From: a virus
Virus record (IMG/VR): IMGVR_UViG_3300028025_001871
Span: 1-48,780 of that record
Direction: 5' to 3' (one strand)
Length of the DNA: 48,780 bases
Shown here: piece after piece, positions 30,758 to 40,330 of the stretch
How the letters are laid out: every line of letters starts with the position of its first letter
Numbering within the stretch: the first letter of the stretch is position 1
Translations under genes and position numbers: made by a program
Notes under the pieces: model-generated
Database searches by the model: none
What the model was told of the DNA's origin: nothing
Seen by the model: the letters and a program-made list of their open reading frames with translations, nothing else

Positions 30758-31498
30758 TTAAAATATTCCTAGCTTCTTAGCTAACAATGCTCCACCGATA
30801 ACCATACCAACAGGACCAAGTGCGGCAAGAGCAGCTTCACCACCAGCTAAGGCGGCTCCACCGGCAGCAGCAGTTGGGGCGGCTACTGTGGCACCTGAAG
30901 CACCTACACCTAAAGCTAAATCTGCAGCAGCAGCTTGAGATGCGGCAAGAGGTGCAGCAGCACTATAAGCTTTAGCTGCTTGTGTAGCGCCAGTAGCAGC
31001 AGCTTCAACACCTTTACCCATCAGCATACCACTTAATTGCTGTTGAGTTTGATCAGGCACACGACCTAACGCTTGTTCTGTTGATGGTTTAATATCTGCA
31101 CTCATAGGTGCTGACATAGGTTGCATTTTAGTCCATGCCCATGGATCTTCATCTATACTAGTAGAACCATAAGCATAACCCGGTACACTCATTGTGCCAT
31201 CAGCAAAACCTGTATCATAATATGTTGGTGGTTCAATAACAGGAGAGTTACCACCACTAGTAGGAGGTACTGAAGGTTGAACTTGATCTTTAGTTAAATA
31301 AGTATTACCATAAATAATAGATGTGCCCATAGCAGTCTTTTCTGGACGCATTTCTCCTGCTCCTTTACCACCACCCATAGCGGGTTGTTGTACAGAAGGT
31401 TGTTGTACAGCAGGATTAACTGAGTTAGCAGTACCTTGCTGAGGAAGTGAGAATACACTTGGAGAAGCGCCTGTTGGTGTTCCTTGTGGTCCAGCCAT
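30758..31498 (-). CDS. putative internal virion protein, Ala/Gly-rich
   Basis: A 246-residue protein preceded by GGAGGTAAATA and overlapping the upstream stop. The first half is Gln/Pro/Gly-rich and includes DGTMSVPGYAYG, closely like GTMSVPSLAY in the adjacent 965-aa protein. The C-terminal ~90 residues are Ala-rich and hydrophobic (AALAALGPVGMVIGGALLAKK), which suits membrane insertion during ejection. No conserved enzyme motif is seen. Function is inferred from position and composition. Confidence 0.6.
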   Translation of the reverse strand: MAGPQGTPTGASPSVFSLPQQGTANSVNPAVQQPSVQQPAMGGGKGAGEMRPEKTAMGTSIIYGNTYLTKDQVQPSVPPTSGGNSPVIEPPTYYDTGFADGTMSVPGYAYGSTSIDEDPWAWTKMQPMSAPMSADIKPSTEQALGRVPDQTQQQLSGMLMGKGVEAAATGATQAAKAYSAAAPLAASQAAAADLALGVGASGATVAAPTAAAGGAALAGGEAALAALGPVGMVIGGALLAKKLGIF

Positions 31499-32187
31499 TA
31501 TTTACCTCCAGTCGCTTGTTGTCTTGCGGGGTTACCATAGATAGTCGAAGCATAACGCTGAAGACCCTGCCAACCTGCGTCAAGACCTTGTTGATCAATA
31601 CCCCGTTGTTGTTCTCCAAGTTTAGAAATACCTGACACACCTGATCCAGCAACACCAGCCGCTGTTTGAGCGCCTGATTGAATAGCTTGTTCAGCTGCAA
31701 GACGATTCTTAAACATGTTAGATTCGTAGTCAGCATCTACTTTAGCTAATTGACCTGTGGTCTCAGCGTTCTGAGCGCCCTGCATAACTGCCTGACGAGC
31801 TGATCCTAAAGTACCTGAAGAACCAAAACCAGTATTAAGTCCGGCTACTTTCTTTTGAGCATCCTGAACAATACCTGCTTTCTGAGCAGCAAGCACTTCA
31901 GCGCTTGGTGTAGTAGCTAAACCAGTTAATCTCTTATTCTGATCTTGAAGAGCGGATACAGCTCCTGCAGTAGTGCCACCTAACAGTTGAGCACCAGAGC
32001 CAAAAGCTTCTTGTTGTAGTGTTGATGCACCAGCTACTTTACCCAGATCACCTGAGGCATAACCAGTCTCTGCAGCATTACCAACATTTTTTAAGTATGG
32101 TTGTGCCCAATCAGGTATACTACTAACAGTATCTCCACCTCCACCACCGTAGTTCTTTTTTAAGGAACCATTAATTTTATATTTCAT
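31498..32187 (-). CDS. putative internal virion / ejection protein
   Basis: A 229-residue protein. It opens with a Gly-rich stretch (YGGGGGDTVSSIPDWAQPYLKNV) and continues with repeated small-residue helices (GKVAGASTLQQEAFGSGAQLLGG; NTGFGSSGTLGSARQAVMQGAQN). IPDWAQPYLKNV and SSGTLGSARQ are features I associate with a class of podoviral virion proteins of about this size. It is ATGA-coupled to the acetyltransferase-like gene. An ejection role is inferred. Confidence 0.6.
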   Translation of the reverse strand: MKYKINGSLKKNYGGGGGDTVSSIPDWAQPYLKNVGNAAETGYASGDLGKVAGASTLQQEAFGSGAQLLGGTTAGAVSALQDQNKRLTGLATTPSAEVLAAQKAGIVQDAQKKVAGLNTGFGSSGTLGSARQAVMQGAQNAETTGQLAKVDADYESNMFKNRLAAEQAIQSGAQTAAGVAGSGVSGISKLGEQQRGIDQQGLDAGWQGLQRYASTIYGNPARQQATGGK

Positions 32188-32603
32188 TCTAAATCCTTTC
32201 GCATTACTACGTAAGCTTCTTTAAATCCTGGCACATACTTTGGTAGTACCTTTGCCCATCCTGGACGACCCCATTGTTCAATAGCTTTACAGCCAGAATC
32301 ACGGGCAAATTGTTCCACTGTAGGAAACACCTTAGACTGTTCTTCAAAGTCACTACCAGAAAAAGCAATGATGTGAAGTGTTTTATGTTGTGAGTATTGT
32401 AAGTATTGAGTAAGTCCTACACCAATAATGTTTAAATCATTATCTACTACCGCCCAACACTGAACATATTCATTGAGGATCTTCTTAAGGTAGTCCGTAA
32501 GTGTTGATTCTCCTTGACTGTGTTCGATTACTTTATTTAAGTAACCTGATATAATAGACCAATGCTGAACTGTTTGGTCGGGGGTTAGTAGAATTATTTT
32601 CAT
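32184..32603 (-). CDS. GNAT-like acyltransferase fold protein
   Basis: A 139-residue protein. The central VVDNDLNIIGVGLTQYLQY strand pair, LHIIAFSG and the segment FARDSGCKAIEQWGRPGWAKVLPKYVPGFKEAYVVMRKDL match the layout of small GNAT-like proteins found between structural genes of many podoviruses. The usual acetyl-CoA loop (Q/RxxGxG/A) is weak, so it may have kept only the fold. Its position between fibre and ejection-protein genes suggests virion assembly or modification. Confidence 0.6.
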   Translation of the reverse strand: MKIILLTPDQTVQHWSIISGYLNKVIEHSQGESTLTDYLKKILNEYVQCWAVVDNDLNIIGVGLTQYLQYSQHKTLHIIAFSGSDFEEQSKVFPTVEQFARDSGCKAIEQWGRPGWAKVLPKYVPGFKEAYVVMRKDLE

Positions 32604-32611
32604 ATGATTTA

Positions 32612-33019
32612 TTATGGTGGTGTAGGAAATACTACGTTAAAAGGATATCCTGATTGCTGAGGTATATCACGAAGTTCTTGACGATATACTGCCCAAGCTT
32701 CCTGTTGTTGTTGTGTAAGAGGTCCATTAGGTATTTGAGTCCAGTCACTTGAGTACAAAAGCTTTTGTCTTTTAGGTAATACATATGCTATTGCTAAGTT
32801 CTCAACTAATACCCATTGCTTTGTAGTGAAATTAAATACAGCATAAGGGCTTGTCTTAGGTGGAATTTCTACAGCTACATTATCTTCAATGTAGTAAACA
32901 GAAGAATCTATCGAACCTTCAACATAGCTTTCACCAGATTGAATTTGAGAATCAATATTATCTGTCTGAACTGTTTTTAGAATTTCACCTGTATCACTTA
33001 AGTAAATTGTGTATATCAT
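32612..33019 (-). CDS. putative tail fibre-associated or assembly protein
   Basis: A 135-residue protein, ATGA-coupled to the large fibre gene upstream. It has an N-terminal beta part (MIYTIYLSDTGEILKTVQ ... SYVEGSIDSSVYYI) and a C-terminal helical part (LTQQQQEAWAVYRQELRDIPQQSGYPFNVVFPTPP). WxxYRQxLRDIP..Q.GYP..V.FP..P is a motif I know from phage tail-assembly and fibre-linked proteins. A chaperone role for the adjacent fibre is inferred. Confidence 0.65.
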   Translation of the reverse strand: MIYTIYLSDTGEILKTVQTDNIDSQIQSGESYVEGSIDSSVYYIEDNVAVEIPPKTSPYAVFNFTTKQWVLVENLAIAYVLPKRQKLLYSSDWTQIPNGPLTQQQQEAWAVYRQELRDIPQQSGYPFNVVFPTPP

Positions 33020-36000
33020 CGTTTTGTCTCAATCGCAAATAGTGAACGGTTAGAAAGACCTGCATAAGCAATAATCAAAGCGCCAACTGGTACTTCAGTA
33101 ATTACTTGGAGTCTATATGTGTAAGTTCCAGCAGTAGGTGTATCACTATATATCATTGAAGGATTACGACCACCATACATTAAAATTGTTGAATCTCTCA
33201 CAAGCCTATATACAGGATAATCATCAGGATAAGTTTCAAATCCATCAAAATAACCACCAATAATAGGACTACCTGAGGCAGTTATATAAACTTGACTTCC
33301 GTTAGTTGTAATAGTAATAGTTTGAGCATCTTGCCATACGTTAGCTTCAGTGTTTACATATCCTGTACTTGTAAAAGCACTAGATGTTAATGTTACAGCA
33401 TTAAGGTTAAGATTACCTGTAGCCACTACATTACCATTCAATGACATCTGAGTGTTATTAAATGTTATATTAGTAGTAGCGTTACCTAAAGCAAATGTTC
33501 CAGTAGCATTAATAACAGCGCCTGAACCAGTCATTGTTGTACCAGATACTACAGGTGTACTACCTACTCTTAAGTAATTAGTCCACACAGTATCTGCAGC
33601 AATCTTGTCTGCATTAACAGCCCCTGCTGCAATCTTAACTGCAGTAATAGCGTTGGCTGCAATCTTGTCTGCTGTAATAGCATCAGCATCAATCTTAATT
33701 GCAGTGATTGCATTAGTTGCAATCTTATCTGCAACAATAGCTCCTGCTGCAATCTTAACTGCAGTAACAGAGTCTGCCGCAATCTTATCTGCAGTGACAG
33801 CGTCAGCGCTAATCTTAACTGCTGTAATAGCATTAGAAATAATCTTGTCTGCAGTAACAGCATCTGTTGCAATCTTATCTGCTGTAATAGCATTAGAACT
33901 AATATTATCTGCTATGATAGCATTAGCGGCAATCTTACTGGATACAATAGAGTCAGCGGCAATCTTAGCAGATGTAATAGCATTAGCTTCAATCTTGTCT
34001 GCAGTAATAGCGTCAGTTGCAATCTTAACAGCAGTAATAGATCCAGCACTTATTTTATCTGCAGTGACAGCATCAGCACTAATCTTAGCGGCAGTAACAG
34101 CGTTAGCCGCAATCTTATCTGCTGTGACAGCGTCTGCTGCAATTTTAGCGGCAGTAACTGCATTAGCTGATATCTTACCAGCAACAATAGCGTTAGCTAC
34201 AATCTTATCTGAAGTAACTGCATCAGTAGCAATCTTTGTTTCTGTGATAGCGCCTGTATTGATCTTAGCTTCTGTAATAGCATTAGCCGCAATCTTAACT
34301 GAAGTAACAGCATCAGTAACTAACTGAGCAGCAGCTACTGTATCTGCTTTAAGGTTACCATTAACAGCATCAATAGCGGCAATATCAGTCTTAGCCGCAG
34401 TAACTGCATTAGCGGCAATCTTAACAGATGTAACTGAGTTAGCAACTAACTGTGCTGCATTTACTGTGTTAGCTTTAAGGTTACCTGTTGTTGCATCAAG
34501 AGCCGCCAAGTCTGTCTTAGCCGCTGTAATTGCACCATCTAATACTTTTAAACTACTTACAGCACCGTTAACAATTTGACTTGTATCTACTGTATCAGGA
34601 TTAAGATATCCTGTTAATGGACTGATAGCGGCTAAATCTGTTTTAGCGGCTGAGATAATACCATCAAGAAGTTTTGTTGCAGTAACAGCTGCTTCAGCTA
34701 ACTTACCAGATGTAATAGCTCCATCAACAATGTTACCATTAGATACAACACTACCATTAAGACTTAATACTGAACCATTAAATGTAATGTTAGTATCTGA
34801 GTTACCTAATGCAAACTTACCATCACTGTATATCCTTGCACCAGAACCTGTCATAGTTGTTCCAGAGATTACTGGATTACTTCCTACAACTAACAGACCT
34901 CTAAAGATAGCGTCATTAAACTCAGCAGAACCTGTCTTATCAATCTGCCAACCTGCAGAACCCGGAACATAACTTGCTGACTGAATAAAGTTACCAATGT
35001 AAGCATTACTGATAGCACCTGTAGCAATATAAGTAGATATATTAGCTTCTGTAATAGCGTTAGTTGACCTGATTACTGTGTTATCTAAACCAGCAATAGT
35101 TACTTGTCCACCACCGGCATTGTTGATAGTACCATCAGCGTTAATTGATACGTTACTATTAAGCCAACCATTGTCTGCAATGATTCGAGTGTAGTCAAGA
35201 TTAGTACCAGCACCAAAGATAACATTACCTGAACCATCTTTAATAGTAAGGTTATTAGAGTTAATATTACCAGCTGTAATAGTATTAGCGGCAATCTTAT
35301 CACCAGTAATAGTGTTACCTGCAATCTTAGATGCATCAATAGTTAATGCACCGATATTACCTGCAGTCAAAACACCTACTTGAGCTGTGCCGATAGCGGC
35401 TCCCTCAATATAAGTTGAAATATTACTTGAAGTAATTTGACTTAGATAAGCAAAGCCACCAGCACCTAATGTACCTAAGCTAACATTACTATTAAGAATA
35501 CCACCGGGAGCATTACTTAAGTCAACGTTAATAGCACTAATTCCTGAGGCAGTAACTTGACCACCACCAGCGTTTGACAGTGTACCGTCTGCATTAATAC
35601 TTACTAATGAGTTTACTACAGCTGTGTTAGCACCTGAAGACACGCCTTGAATCTTACCAAATAAATCAATAAAGGTTTTATTAGCTTCTAAGTCACCTGT
35701 GTAACCTAACCCAACGATTGATACTTGACCACCCCCTGCATTAGATAATGTTCCATCACTGTTGATAGATACATTACTATTTAACCAAGATGAAGAGGGA
35801 CTAATGTTAGTATAATTCAATGGATTAACTGAAGATAAAATAATATTACCTGAGGAATCTCTAACAGTTAATCCACGAGTAAGTACATTGTCAGTACTTA
35901 ATAGATTAGTAACCATCTTATCAGATGTAATTGTATTCTCAACAATCAAGCTACCAGTAATATAAGTAGTAAACAATACCCAATCAGTTACGTATCTGTA

Positions 36001-37629
36001 TATAGTTGCATTATTATAGTTGTTATAACTAACAGTTACAATATCTCCTGCTACAGGTGTTCTACCAATAGCGGCAATAACCTCTGCGTCAGTTGGAGCA
36101 GTGCTTACGTTAGCTGAACGTGTAATTACAAATGTAGCAGCTCCATTAGAACCAGCATCTCCATCAGTACCATTATATGCAATACCTCTGATAGGATTTG
36201 ATGTAATAGTCCAGTCAACTAGTGATGTTGTTACAGTGGCTAATTCATTTAGTGGTACTGTAATACTCCATAAGTAACTACCCGGAGTTGTGTCGCTTGG
36301 TGCAGATGCAAACCAAGTAGCTGGAGCTGTAAAGCTACCGCTTGACCATGTATACGTAGATGTTGTTGTTGGTCTTGCTGGAGGTGTAGACGATGTTGTC
36401 CACTTGTAAATAGTAGGGAAAGCAGACATTCTACCTGCTGAACCTGTTGCTCCTGTAGCACCATTGTAAACAACGGGCATACTAAGGTTCTTAACAATAG
36501 GAGCGCTGAGATTAGAACCATTAACAGTAAGTGTTACATTGATAATTGTCGTTGAAGACAATGGCACAACATTTATTCTATCTAAATTTGATGTTGGTAT
36601 TGTTGTACCAGACACAACCCAGCTGTATGTTGGACTATTAATGTTAGCTAATACAGCAATTAACTCTGTAGATGCCGGAGAAAAAGTTCCACCAATAGAT
36701 TGAACAAAGTTAGTATAACCAGAGATGTCTACTGTTGGACCACTAACACCTTGGATACCCGGATCAGAGAACACAAGCTGAATATTAGATACACTAGCCT
36801 GTGATACAATACCTAGACTATTTTTAAATCTAACAGGAACTGTAATAGTTGCGGGTGTTCCTGCCATTGCTGAAGGAGTATCCCATAGGGCATACATACC
36901 GGCATCAGTAGGTGGGTTAGTAAATGTAATGTTAGTATAGCTAATATCACCAAGACCCGTTGTTGGGCTGTTACCAATACGCCATGTATTGTTAGTGAAT
37001 GCAGCATCAGAGTCTGTAGCAGCATTAACATAAGGAACTAACACACTGGCATTAGATGCGTACAGTCGTGGTGTAATACCCGTTAGTACTGGTGTCAGTG
37101 GAGAACCTTGCCTTGTAACCTGCAGAACAGAAGGTGAGAAGTAAGAAGTAAAAGAGTCAACAACAGTAATATTAGTACCTGAAGTAACCACATCAATGTC
37201 AATAGCTGTTCCTGGGTCAATAGCCCAACCAGAGGCTGGTGCTGTTGTACTAACAACTAGGTTAATCTTTCGACCACCGACTGACTGATAAAACAAAAAC
37301 TTAGTTGTACCAAAACCACCAGTAACTTTATACCAAGTATATGATGCTGGTGTTGATGGCTCACTAGAAGTATCTGAGTTATATATACCATAATACTGTT
37401 TATTAGTTGGTGAGTCAGTCATGTTAGTACCGACATTATCATCAGCATACTTAACAGCTAAGTACCTAAAGATATAACCAATGATATTGCCTGTACTGTC
37501 GCTGATAATACCTGTGTTAGGGTTAGCTGAAACACCATCAACGGTTCCACCGCCATTTGTGCCTTCTAAAACAAGCTGTGAAAGAAAAGCATCTAGCTCT
37601 TTATCACCTGTAATAGGTGGATTAAACAT
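33016..37629 (-). CDS. large tail fibre with decapeptide repeat array
   Basis: A 1537-residue protein. The start is ATG 37629, with GGAGGT 3 nt upstream and one base after the previous gene's stop; the in-frame TTG 37659 would overlap that gene. N-terminal residues form beta-rich domains (RYLAVKYADDNVGTN; YTWYKVTGGFGTTKFLFYQ) like those of other fibre and host-specificity proteins. Later come three NAGGGQV modules, two SGTTMTGSG modules and between those about 24 units of a 10-residue repeat of the form AVTADKIAAN. The repeat should give an extended shaft. The C-terminus is a short beta domain. It likely recognises host surface receptors. Confidence 0.8.
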   Translation of the reverse strand: MFNPPITGDKELDAFLSQLVLEGTNGGGTVDGVSANPNTGIISDSTGNIIGYIFRYLAVKYADDNVGTNMTDSPTNKQYYGIYNSDTSSEPSTPASYTWYKVTGGFGTTKFLFYQSVGGRKINLVVSTTAPASGWAIDPGTAIDIDVVTSGTNITVVDSFTSYFSPSVLQVTRQGSPLTPVLTGITPRLYASNASVLVPYVNAATDSDAAFTNNTWRIGNSPTTGLGDISYTNITFTNPPTDAGMYALWDTPSAMAGTPATITVPVRFKNSLGIVSQASVSNIQLVFSDPGIQGVSGPTVDISGYTNFVQSIGGTFSPASTELIAVLANINSPTYSWVVSGTTIPTSNLDRINVVPLSSTTIINVTLTVNGSNLSAPIVKNLSMPVVYNGATGATGSAGRMSAFPTIYKWTTSSTPPARPTTTSTYTWSSGSFTAPATWFASAPSDTTPGSYLWSITVPLNELATVTTSLVDWTITSNPIRGIAYNGTDGDAGSNGAATFVITRSANVSTAPTDAEVIAAIGRTPVAGDIVTVSYNNYNNATIYRYVTDWVLFTTYITGSLIVENTITSDKMVTNLLSTDNVLTRGLTVRDSSGNIILSSVNPLNYTNISPSSSWLNSNVSINSDGTLSNAGGGQVSIVGLGYTGDLEANKTFIDLFGKIQGVSSGANTAVVNSLVSINADGTLSNAGGGQVTASGISAINVDLSNAPGGILNSNVSLGTLGAGGFAYLSQITSSNISTYIEGAAIGTAQVGVLTAGNIGALTIDASKIAGNTITGDKIAANTITAGNINSNNLTIKDGSGNVIFGAGTNLDYTRIIADNGWLNSNVSINADGTINNAGGGQVTIAGLDNTVIRSTNAITEANISTYIATGAISNAYIGNFIQSASYVPGSAGWQIDKTGSAEFNDAIFRGLLVVGSNPVISGTTMTGSGARIYSDGKFALGNSDTNITFNGSVLSLNGSVVSNGNIVDGAITSGKLAEAAVTATKLLDGIISAAKTDLAAISPLTGYLNPDTVDTSQIVNGAVSSLKVLDGAITAAKTDLAALDATTGNLKANTVNAAQLVANSVTSVKIAANAVTAAKTDIAAIDAVNGNLKADTVAAAQLVTDAVTSVKIAANAITEAKINTGAITETKIATDAVTSDKIVANAIVAGKISANAVTAAKIAADAVTADKIAANAVTAAKISADAVTADKISAGSITAVKIATDAITADKIEANAITSAKIAADSIVSSKIAANAIIADNISSNAITADKIATDAVTADKIISNAITAVKISADAVTADKIAADSVTAVKIAAGAIVADKIATNAITAIKIDADAITADKIAANAITAVKIAAGAVNADKIAADTVWTNYLRVGSTPVVSGTTMTGSGAVINATGTFALGNATTNITFNNTQMSLNGNVVATGNLNLNAVTLTSSAFTSTGYVNTEANVWQDAQTITITTNGSQVYITASGSPIIGGYFDGFETYPDDYPVYRLVRDSTILMYGGRNPSMIYSDTPTAGTYTYRLQVITEVPVGALIIAYAGLSNRSLFAIETKR
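33592..34320 (-). repeat. 30-bp tandem repeat array in fibre gene (~24 copies)
   Basis: The unit reads, on the plus strand, about AATCTTATCTGCAGTAATAGC plus 9 further bases, and recurs every 30 bp with substitutions. It codes the decapeptide (A/N)(A/V)(I/V)TADKIAA. Units diverge mostly at third codon positions and a few residues, pointing to old expansion kept by selection. Upstream in protein order a looser set (AAKTDLAA...LKADTV) extends the array to about 34720. Confidence 0.9.
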
Positions 37630-37630
37630 G

Positions 37631-39181
37631 TTACCTCCGATCAGCGGGTTTAGCGTCAAGAGCCATCATAGCCAAGCGCCAATAATTATTTGCAGTAATT
37701 CTGTAGTTAATAACACGACCATTAACTCGTGGGTCAACTTTGTAACCCTGTGATTTGTCGTTATTAGGTAGGAAAGTAAAAGTATCTTTTAAAGCAGGAT
37801 CATCAACAGATAAGTCAACATCCTTAACATAATTGTTCTGACCGACAACCCTAATAGTAATATTAGAGTCAATAGGTACGGTATCAAAGATAGGATACAG
37901 AGATGTAATTATAGAACTTCCTGTTACATCTCCTGTATTAAGTTTCTTTTTCTCAATATAAGAAGTGTATGATGCTAATGCAGTACCATTCCACATTTGG
38001 TATGCATCAGACTCAACAAGTGTTTGTGATGTAGTAGTTGTAAAGTATACTACTTCTTTACCATATTGAAATGTATTAGATACATTAGCAGGACCAAAGA
38101 AAGAGTAAGTCATGTTTGTGGCTTGACGTTTACTCCATGTATTATTCTTATAATTATATATAATAACTTCATTACATACTGTAGAAGATCCTTTAGGATA
38201 ATTAATCCAGATCTCTTTATAGAAGGCATGTCTTGTTACATGTACTTTGTCAATAGCATTTTTATTAAGGTTATTAAAGAAATACTTTTTAATTCTGAAG
38301 TCAGCAATAGAGTCTATCTGACCTGAACCATTGTGAATATAGATGTCATTACGATCAACAACAAAGTGTTTACCATCAAACTCACATACACAGTCTACAG
38401 ATAAAATACCATAAGACCTGCTATAAGGTACAACTCGTGTACCATTAACTCCAATAGACAATATACTGATACTGTCTGAAGAGTATATAAACATATTACC
38501 TCGTAGCTCAGACATATCTAGGATAGGTGAGGTAGAGTTAATTTCAAATTCATCTGCGGTATCTGTTGTTGTTCCGGGTTGCCATACGCTAGGGATAGCG
38601 CCTGTAGCAGCCTGAACAGATACTCGTACAGTACTTGGTGCATAAGTGGTTATGCCTGTATTGCTGTCTGCAATAGTCAGGTTAGCCGCAACAAGTGAGT
38701 AGTTAAGAGATCTAACTACTTTAGCAGTAACAGTTAAGTTACTTAAATAATTCCAATTAGGAAGTGGGAGAAATGCTGATCCAGCATTGATGTCTCCGTA
38801 TAAACAGTATAGTGGTGTTGACTTACCATTGTTAATAACAATAGCATAACCACCATTAAATAATGTACCTTGCCAGTCACTGTTCGTATATAGAGAACTA
38901 GAACTAGATAACATTGAAGAGGAGCTACCTGCAGCATCTACACGAACAATGTTACCGTCCTTAGCAAAGATATTGTAGCCTTGATCAGGTCGTCTCCAAT
39001 GAATGCCATAGTCAGGAGCGATAGAAACTGTTCTATAAAGAGACTCTCCTGTAATTGTTGATACAGATTCATCATCAAATCGTACATTGAGTACGTCTGT
39101 AAATGTATTTGGTGGTACAATCATAGGAGGTAGGTCAGGGTTAAAACCGCCTCTACCTAGTTGTTCGATTGGAGTTGCCAT
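37631..39181 (-). CDS. putative tail hub / nozzle protein (P22 gp10-like class)
   Basis: A 516-residue protein. It opens with LGRGGFNPDLPPMIVPPNTFTDVLNVRF, continues with many short beta repeats (IHWRRPDQGYNIFAKDG; MFIYSSDSISIL; HFVVDRNDIYIHNG; YKEIWINYPKGS) that suggest a beta-propeller-like fold, and ends in VDPRVNGRVINYRITA..YWRLAMMALDAKPADRR. This is the pattern of podoviral tail-tube or head-completion proteins such as P22 gp10 and T7 gp12-type nozzle proteins. A copy of the candidate promoter motif lies just upstream. Confidence 0.65.
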   Translation of the reverse strand: MATPIEQLGRGGFNPDLPPMIVPPNTFTDVLNVRFDDESVSTITGESLYRTVSIAPDYGIHWRRPDQGYNIFAKDGNIVRVDAAGSSSSMLSSSSSLYTNSDWQGTLFNGGYAIVINNGKSTPLYCLYGDINAGSAFLPLPNWNYLSNLTVTAKVVRSLNYSLVAANLTIADSNTGITTYAPSTVRVSVQAATGAIPSVWQPGTTTDTADEFEINSTSPILDMSELRGNMFIYSSDSISILSIGVNGTRVVPYSRSYGILSVDCVCEFDGKHFVVDRNDIYIHNGSGQIDSIADFRIKKYFFNNLNKNAIDKVHVTRHAFYKEIWINYPKGSSTVCNEVIIYNYKNNTWSKRQATNMTYSFFGPANVSNTFQYGKEVVYFTTTTSQTLVESDAYQMWNGTALASYTSYIEKKKLNTGDVTGSSIITSLYPIFDTVPIDSNITIRVVGQNNYVKDVDLSVDDPALKDTFTFLPNNDKSQGYKVDPRVNGRVINYRITANNYWRLAMMALDAKPADRR

Positions 39182-39200
39182 GGGATATCCTTTTTATTAC

Positions 39201-39213
39201 TAATAGGTACCGA
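39201..39213 (-). promoter_or_regulatory. candidate phage promoter motif on minus strand (GGTACCTATTA)
   Basis: In the 32-base gap between the M15 peptidase stop and the tail hub ATG, the minus strand reads TCGGTACCTATTAG, one mismatch from GGTACCTAATA. Its presence upstream of a structural gene on the other strand supports a role as a late promoter. Confidence 0.4.
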
Positions 39214-39672
39214 TTAAGTTTTGTTATATTCTTCTTCAGTTAACAGACCTACTTTATATTTATTATCTGGTCGGAAGATAGTTAACTTCTGACCACGCAT
39301 TTCAGGTGCAAAAGAGATATGAGTCCAACGACCATACTCATGGATCATCTGATCAAACTTAATACCTGCGGCTTCAATAGCTTTACATACAGCAAGGGGA
39401 TTACCATATGACGAAGTAAAGTCAATAGCCCATCCGTCCATATGTGACGATACTCGTGAACCACCTACAGCTACATTTACTTCAGGTAGTCTCAACCAAG
39501 AGTTAACGCTGATAGGTTTACCGAGGACAGCTCTAATCTGTTGCATACCCTCAGCAGCTTTCTTCATATTCTCAAGTTGACGTTCATCGGGTTGATTGTT
39601 GATACCCATTCGAACAGCTGTGTCTGAGTGTGTAGCTTCTTCTAATGTAAAGTTTTCACTTAGCTTTGTCAT
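39214..39672 (-). CDS. endolysin, M15 family peptidase
   Basis: A 152-residue zinc peptidase. VNSWLRLPEVN, SSHMDGWAIDF (zinc ligands H77 and D84) and IHEYGRWTHISF (E112 catalytic, H118 zinc ligand) are the family hallmarks. M15 endolysins cut the peptide part of peptidoglycan (D-Ala-D-Ala or L-Ala-D-Glu bonds). No signal peptide or TM segment is seen, so it depends on the holin encoded just upstream, which it overlaps by 4 nt. Confidence 0.88.
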   Translation of the reverse strand: MTKLSENFTLEEATHSDTAVRMGINNQPDERQLENMKKAAEGMQQIRAVLGKPISVNSWLRLPEVNVAVGGSRVSSHMDGWAIDFTSSYGNPLAVCKAIEAAGIKFDQMIHEYGRWTHISFAPEMRGQKLTIFRPDNKYKVGLLTEEEYNKT

Positions 39673-40076
39673 TTCTTAACCCTGTCTGCAATCTTTTCCA
39701 TTGTACGACCACCAAAGTAAAAGGACATAACTAGCATACCCCATTGACCCAGTAGCTCAACATAAGCCCCACGAGTTTCATACTCAAATATTGAAGCAAT
39801 AGCAAAGCCTGAGTAGGCTACTAAAAGGAAAACTAGAGTTAATGGACGTATATTCTTAGACATCCATGAGTCACTCACCATATCTGCTTGCATACGCTGA
39901 GTTAAATTATTCTGTTCTGTTTCATAAAGTTTGGTTTCATTAGCCATCTTAGCTAACTCACCATCTTGAGCCATCTTCTGTAGCTCCAACTGAGCTTTAG
40001 CTTTCTGCTCAGGGTCTGGGATAAGCTTATCAATCAGCTTACCGCCTACGTTTAATAGGGCTTCTAATCCTAACAT
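39669..40076 (-). CDS. holin (3TM holin family)
   Basis: A 135-residue protein. It has an N-terminal helix (LGLEALLNVGGKLIDKLIPDPEQKA), an Ala/Gln/Glu-rich middle, then WMSKNIRPLTLVFLLVAYSGF and a second hydrophobic stretch (VELLGQWGMLVMSFYFGGR). The IPDPEQKA..QLEL segment followed by SKNIRPLT and two TM helices is the signature of the 3TM holin family. It forms membrane lesions that release the M15 endolysin. It is ATGA-coupled to the endolysin gene. Confidence 0.83.
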   Translation of the reverse strand: MLGLEALLNVGGKLIDKLIPDPEQKAKAQLELQKMAQDGELAKMANETKLYETEQNNLTQRMQADMVSDSWMSKNIRPLTLVFLLVAYSGFAIASIFEYETRGAYVELLGQWGMLVMSFYFGGRTMEKIADRVKK

Positions 40077-40087
40077 ATATTTCCCTT

Positions 40088-40330
40088 CTATGCGTACTTA
40101 TCAAAGTGTGTCTGGTTATTAAATATTTCTATCTCAACAGTAGTCTGTCTAGCTCTTTTGTGATATAGTTCTAAAGCTAGTTCATCAATGGCTTGTCTAA
40201 TTTCATTAGCCTTAAGTTCTTGTTCATACTCAGATTGTAATCTTTGAACCCTCTTTTCGAAAGCTATTGATCTTACATCATAAGGAGTAGGGAAAACAAA
40301 GGGATACCATTTATGTAATGAGGTAATCAT
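40088..40330 (-). CDS. small helical protein in lysis region
   Basis: An 80-residue protein. After a start with aromatic residues (MITSLHKWYPFVFPTPYDV) there is one long charged helix (AFEKRVQRLQSEYEQELKANEIRQAIDELALELYHKRAR). No TM segment is evident. It overlaps the next gene upstream (40327) by 4 nt. It may be a holin partner or a spanin-like component, but nothing in the sequence proves that. Confidence 0.55.
   Translation of the reverse strand: MITSLHKWYPFVFPTPYDVRSIAFEKRVQRLQSEYEQELKANEIRQAIDELALELYHKRARQTTVEIEIFNNQTHFDKYA

Noticed and set aside
33592-34320. 30-bp periodic repeats resembling a CRISPR array
   Set aside because: There are no unique spacers; the 30-bp units are contiguous, in frame, and code a decapeptide.
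33605-34327. 240-residue plus-strand open frame of Ala/Ile/Leu/Thr repeats
   Set aside because: It is the antisense of the 30-bp repeat array in the fibre gene; the repeat lacks stops in this frame by its composition, and no ribosome-binding site fits.
37630-37659. TTG start extending the second fibre gene
   Set aside because: It would overlap the preceding gene, and ATG 37629 has GGAGGT directly upstream.
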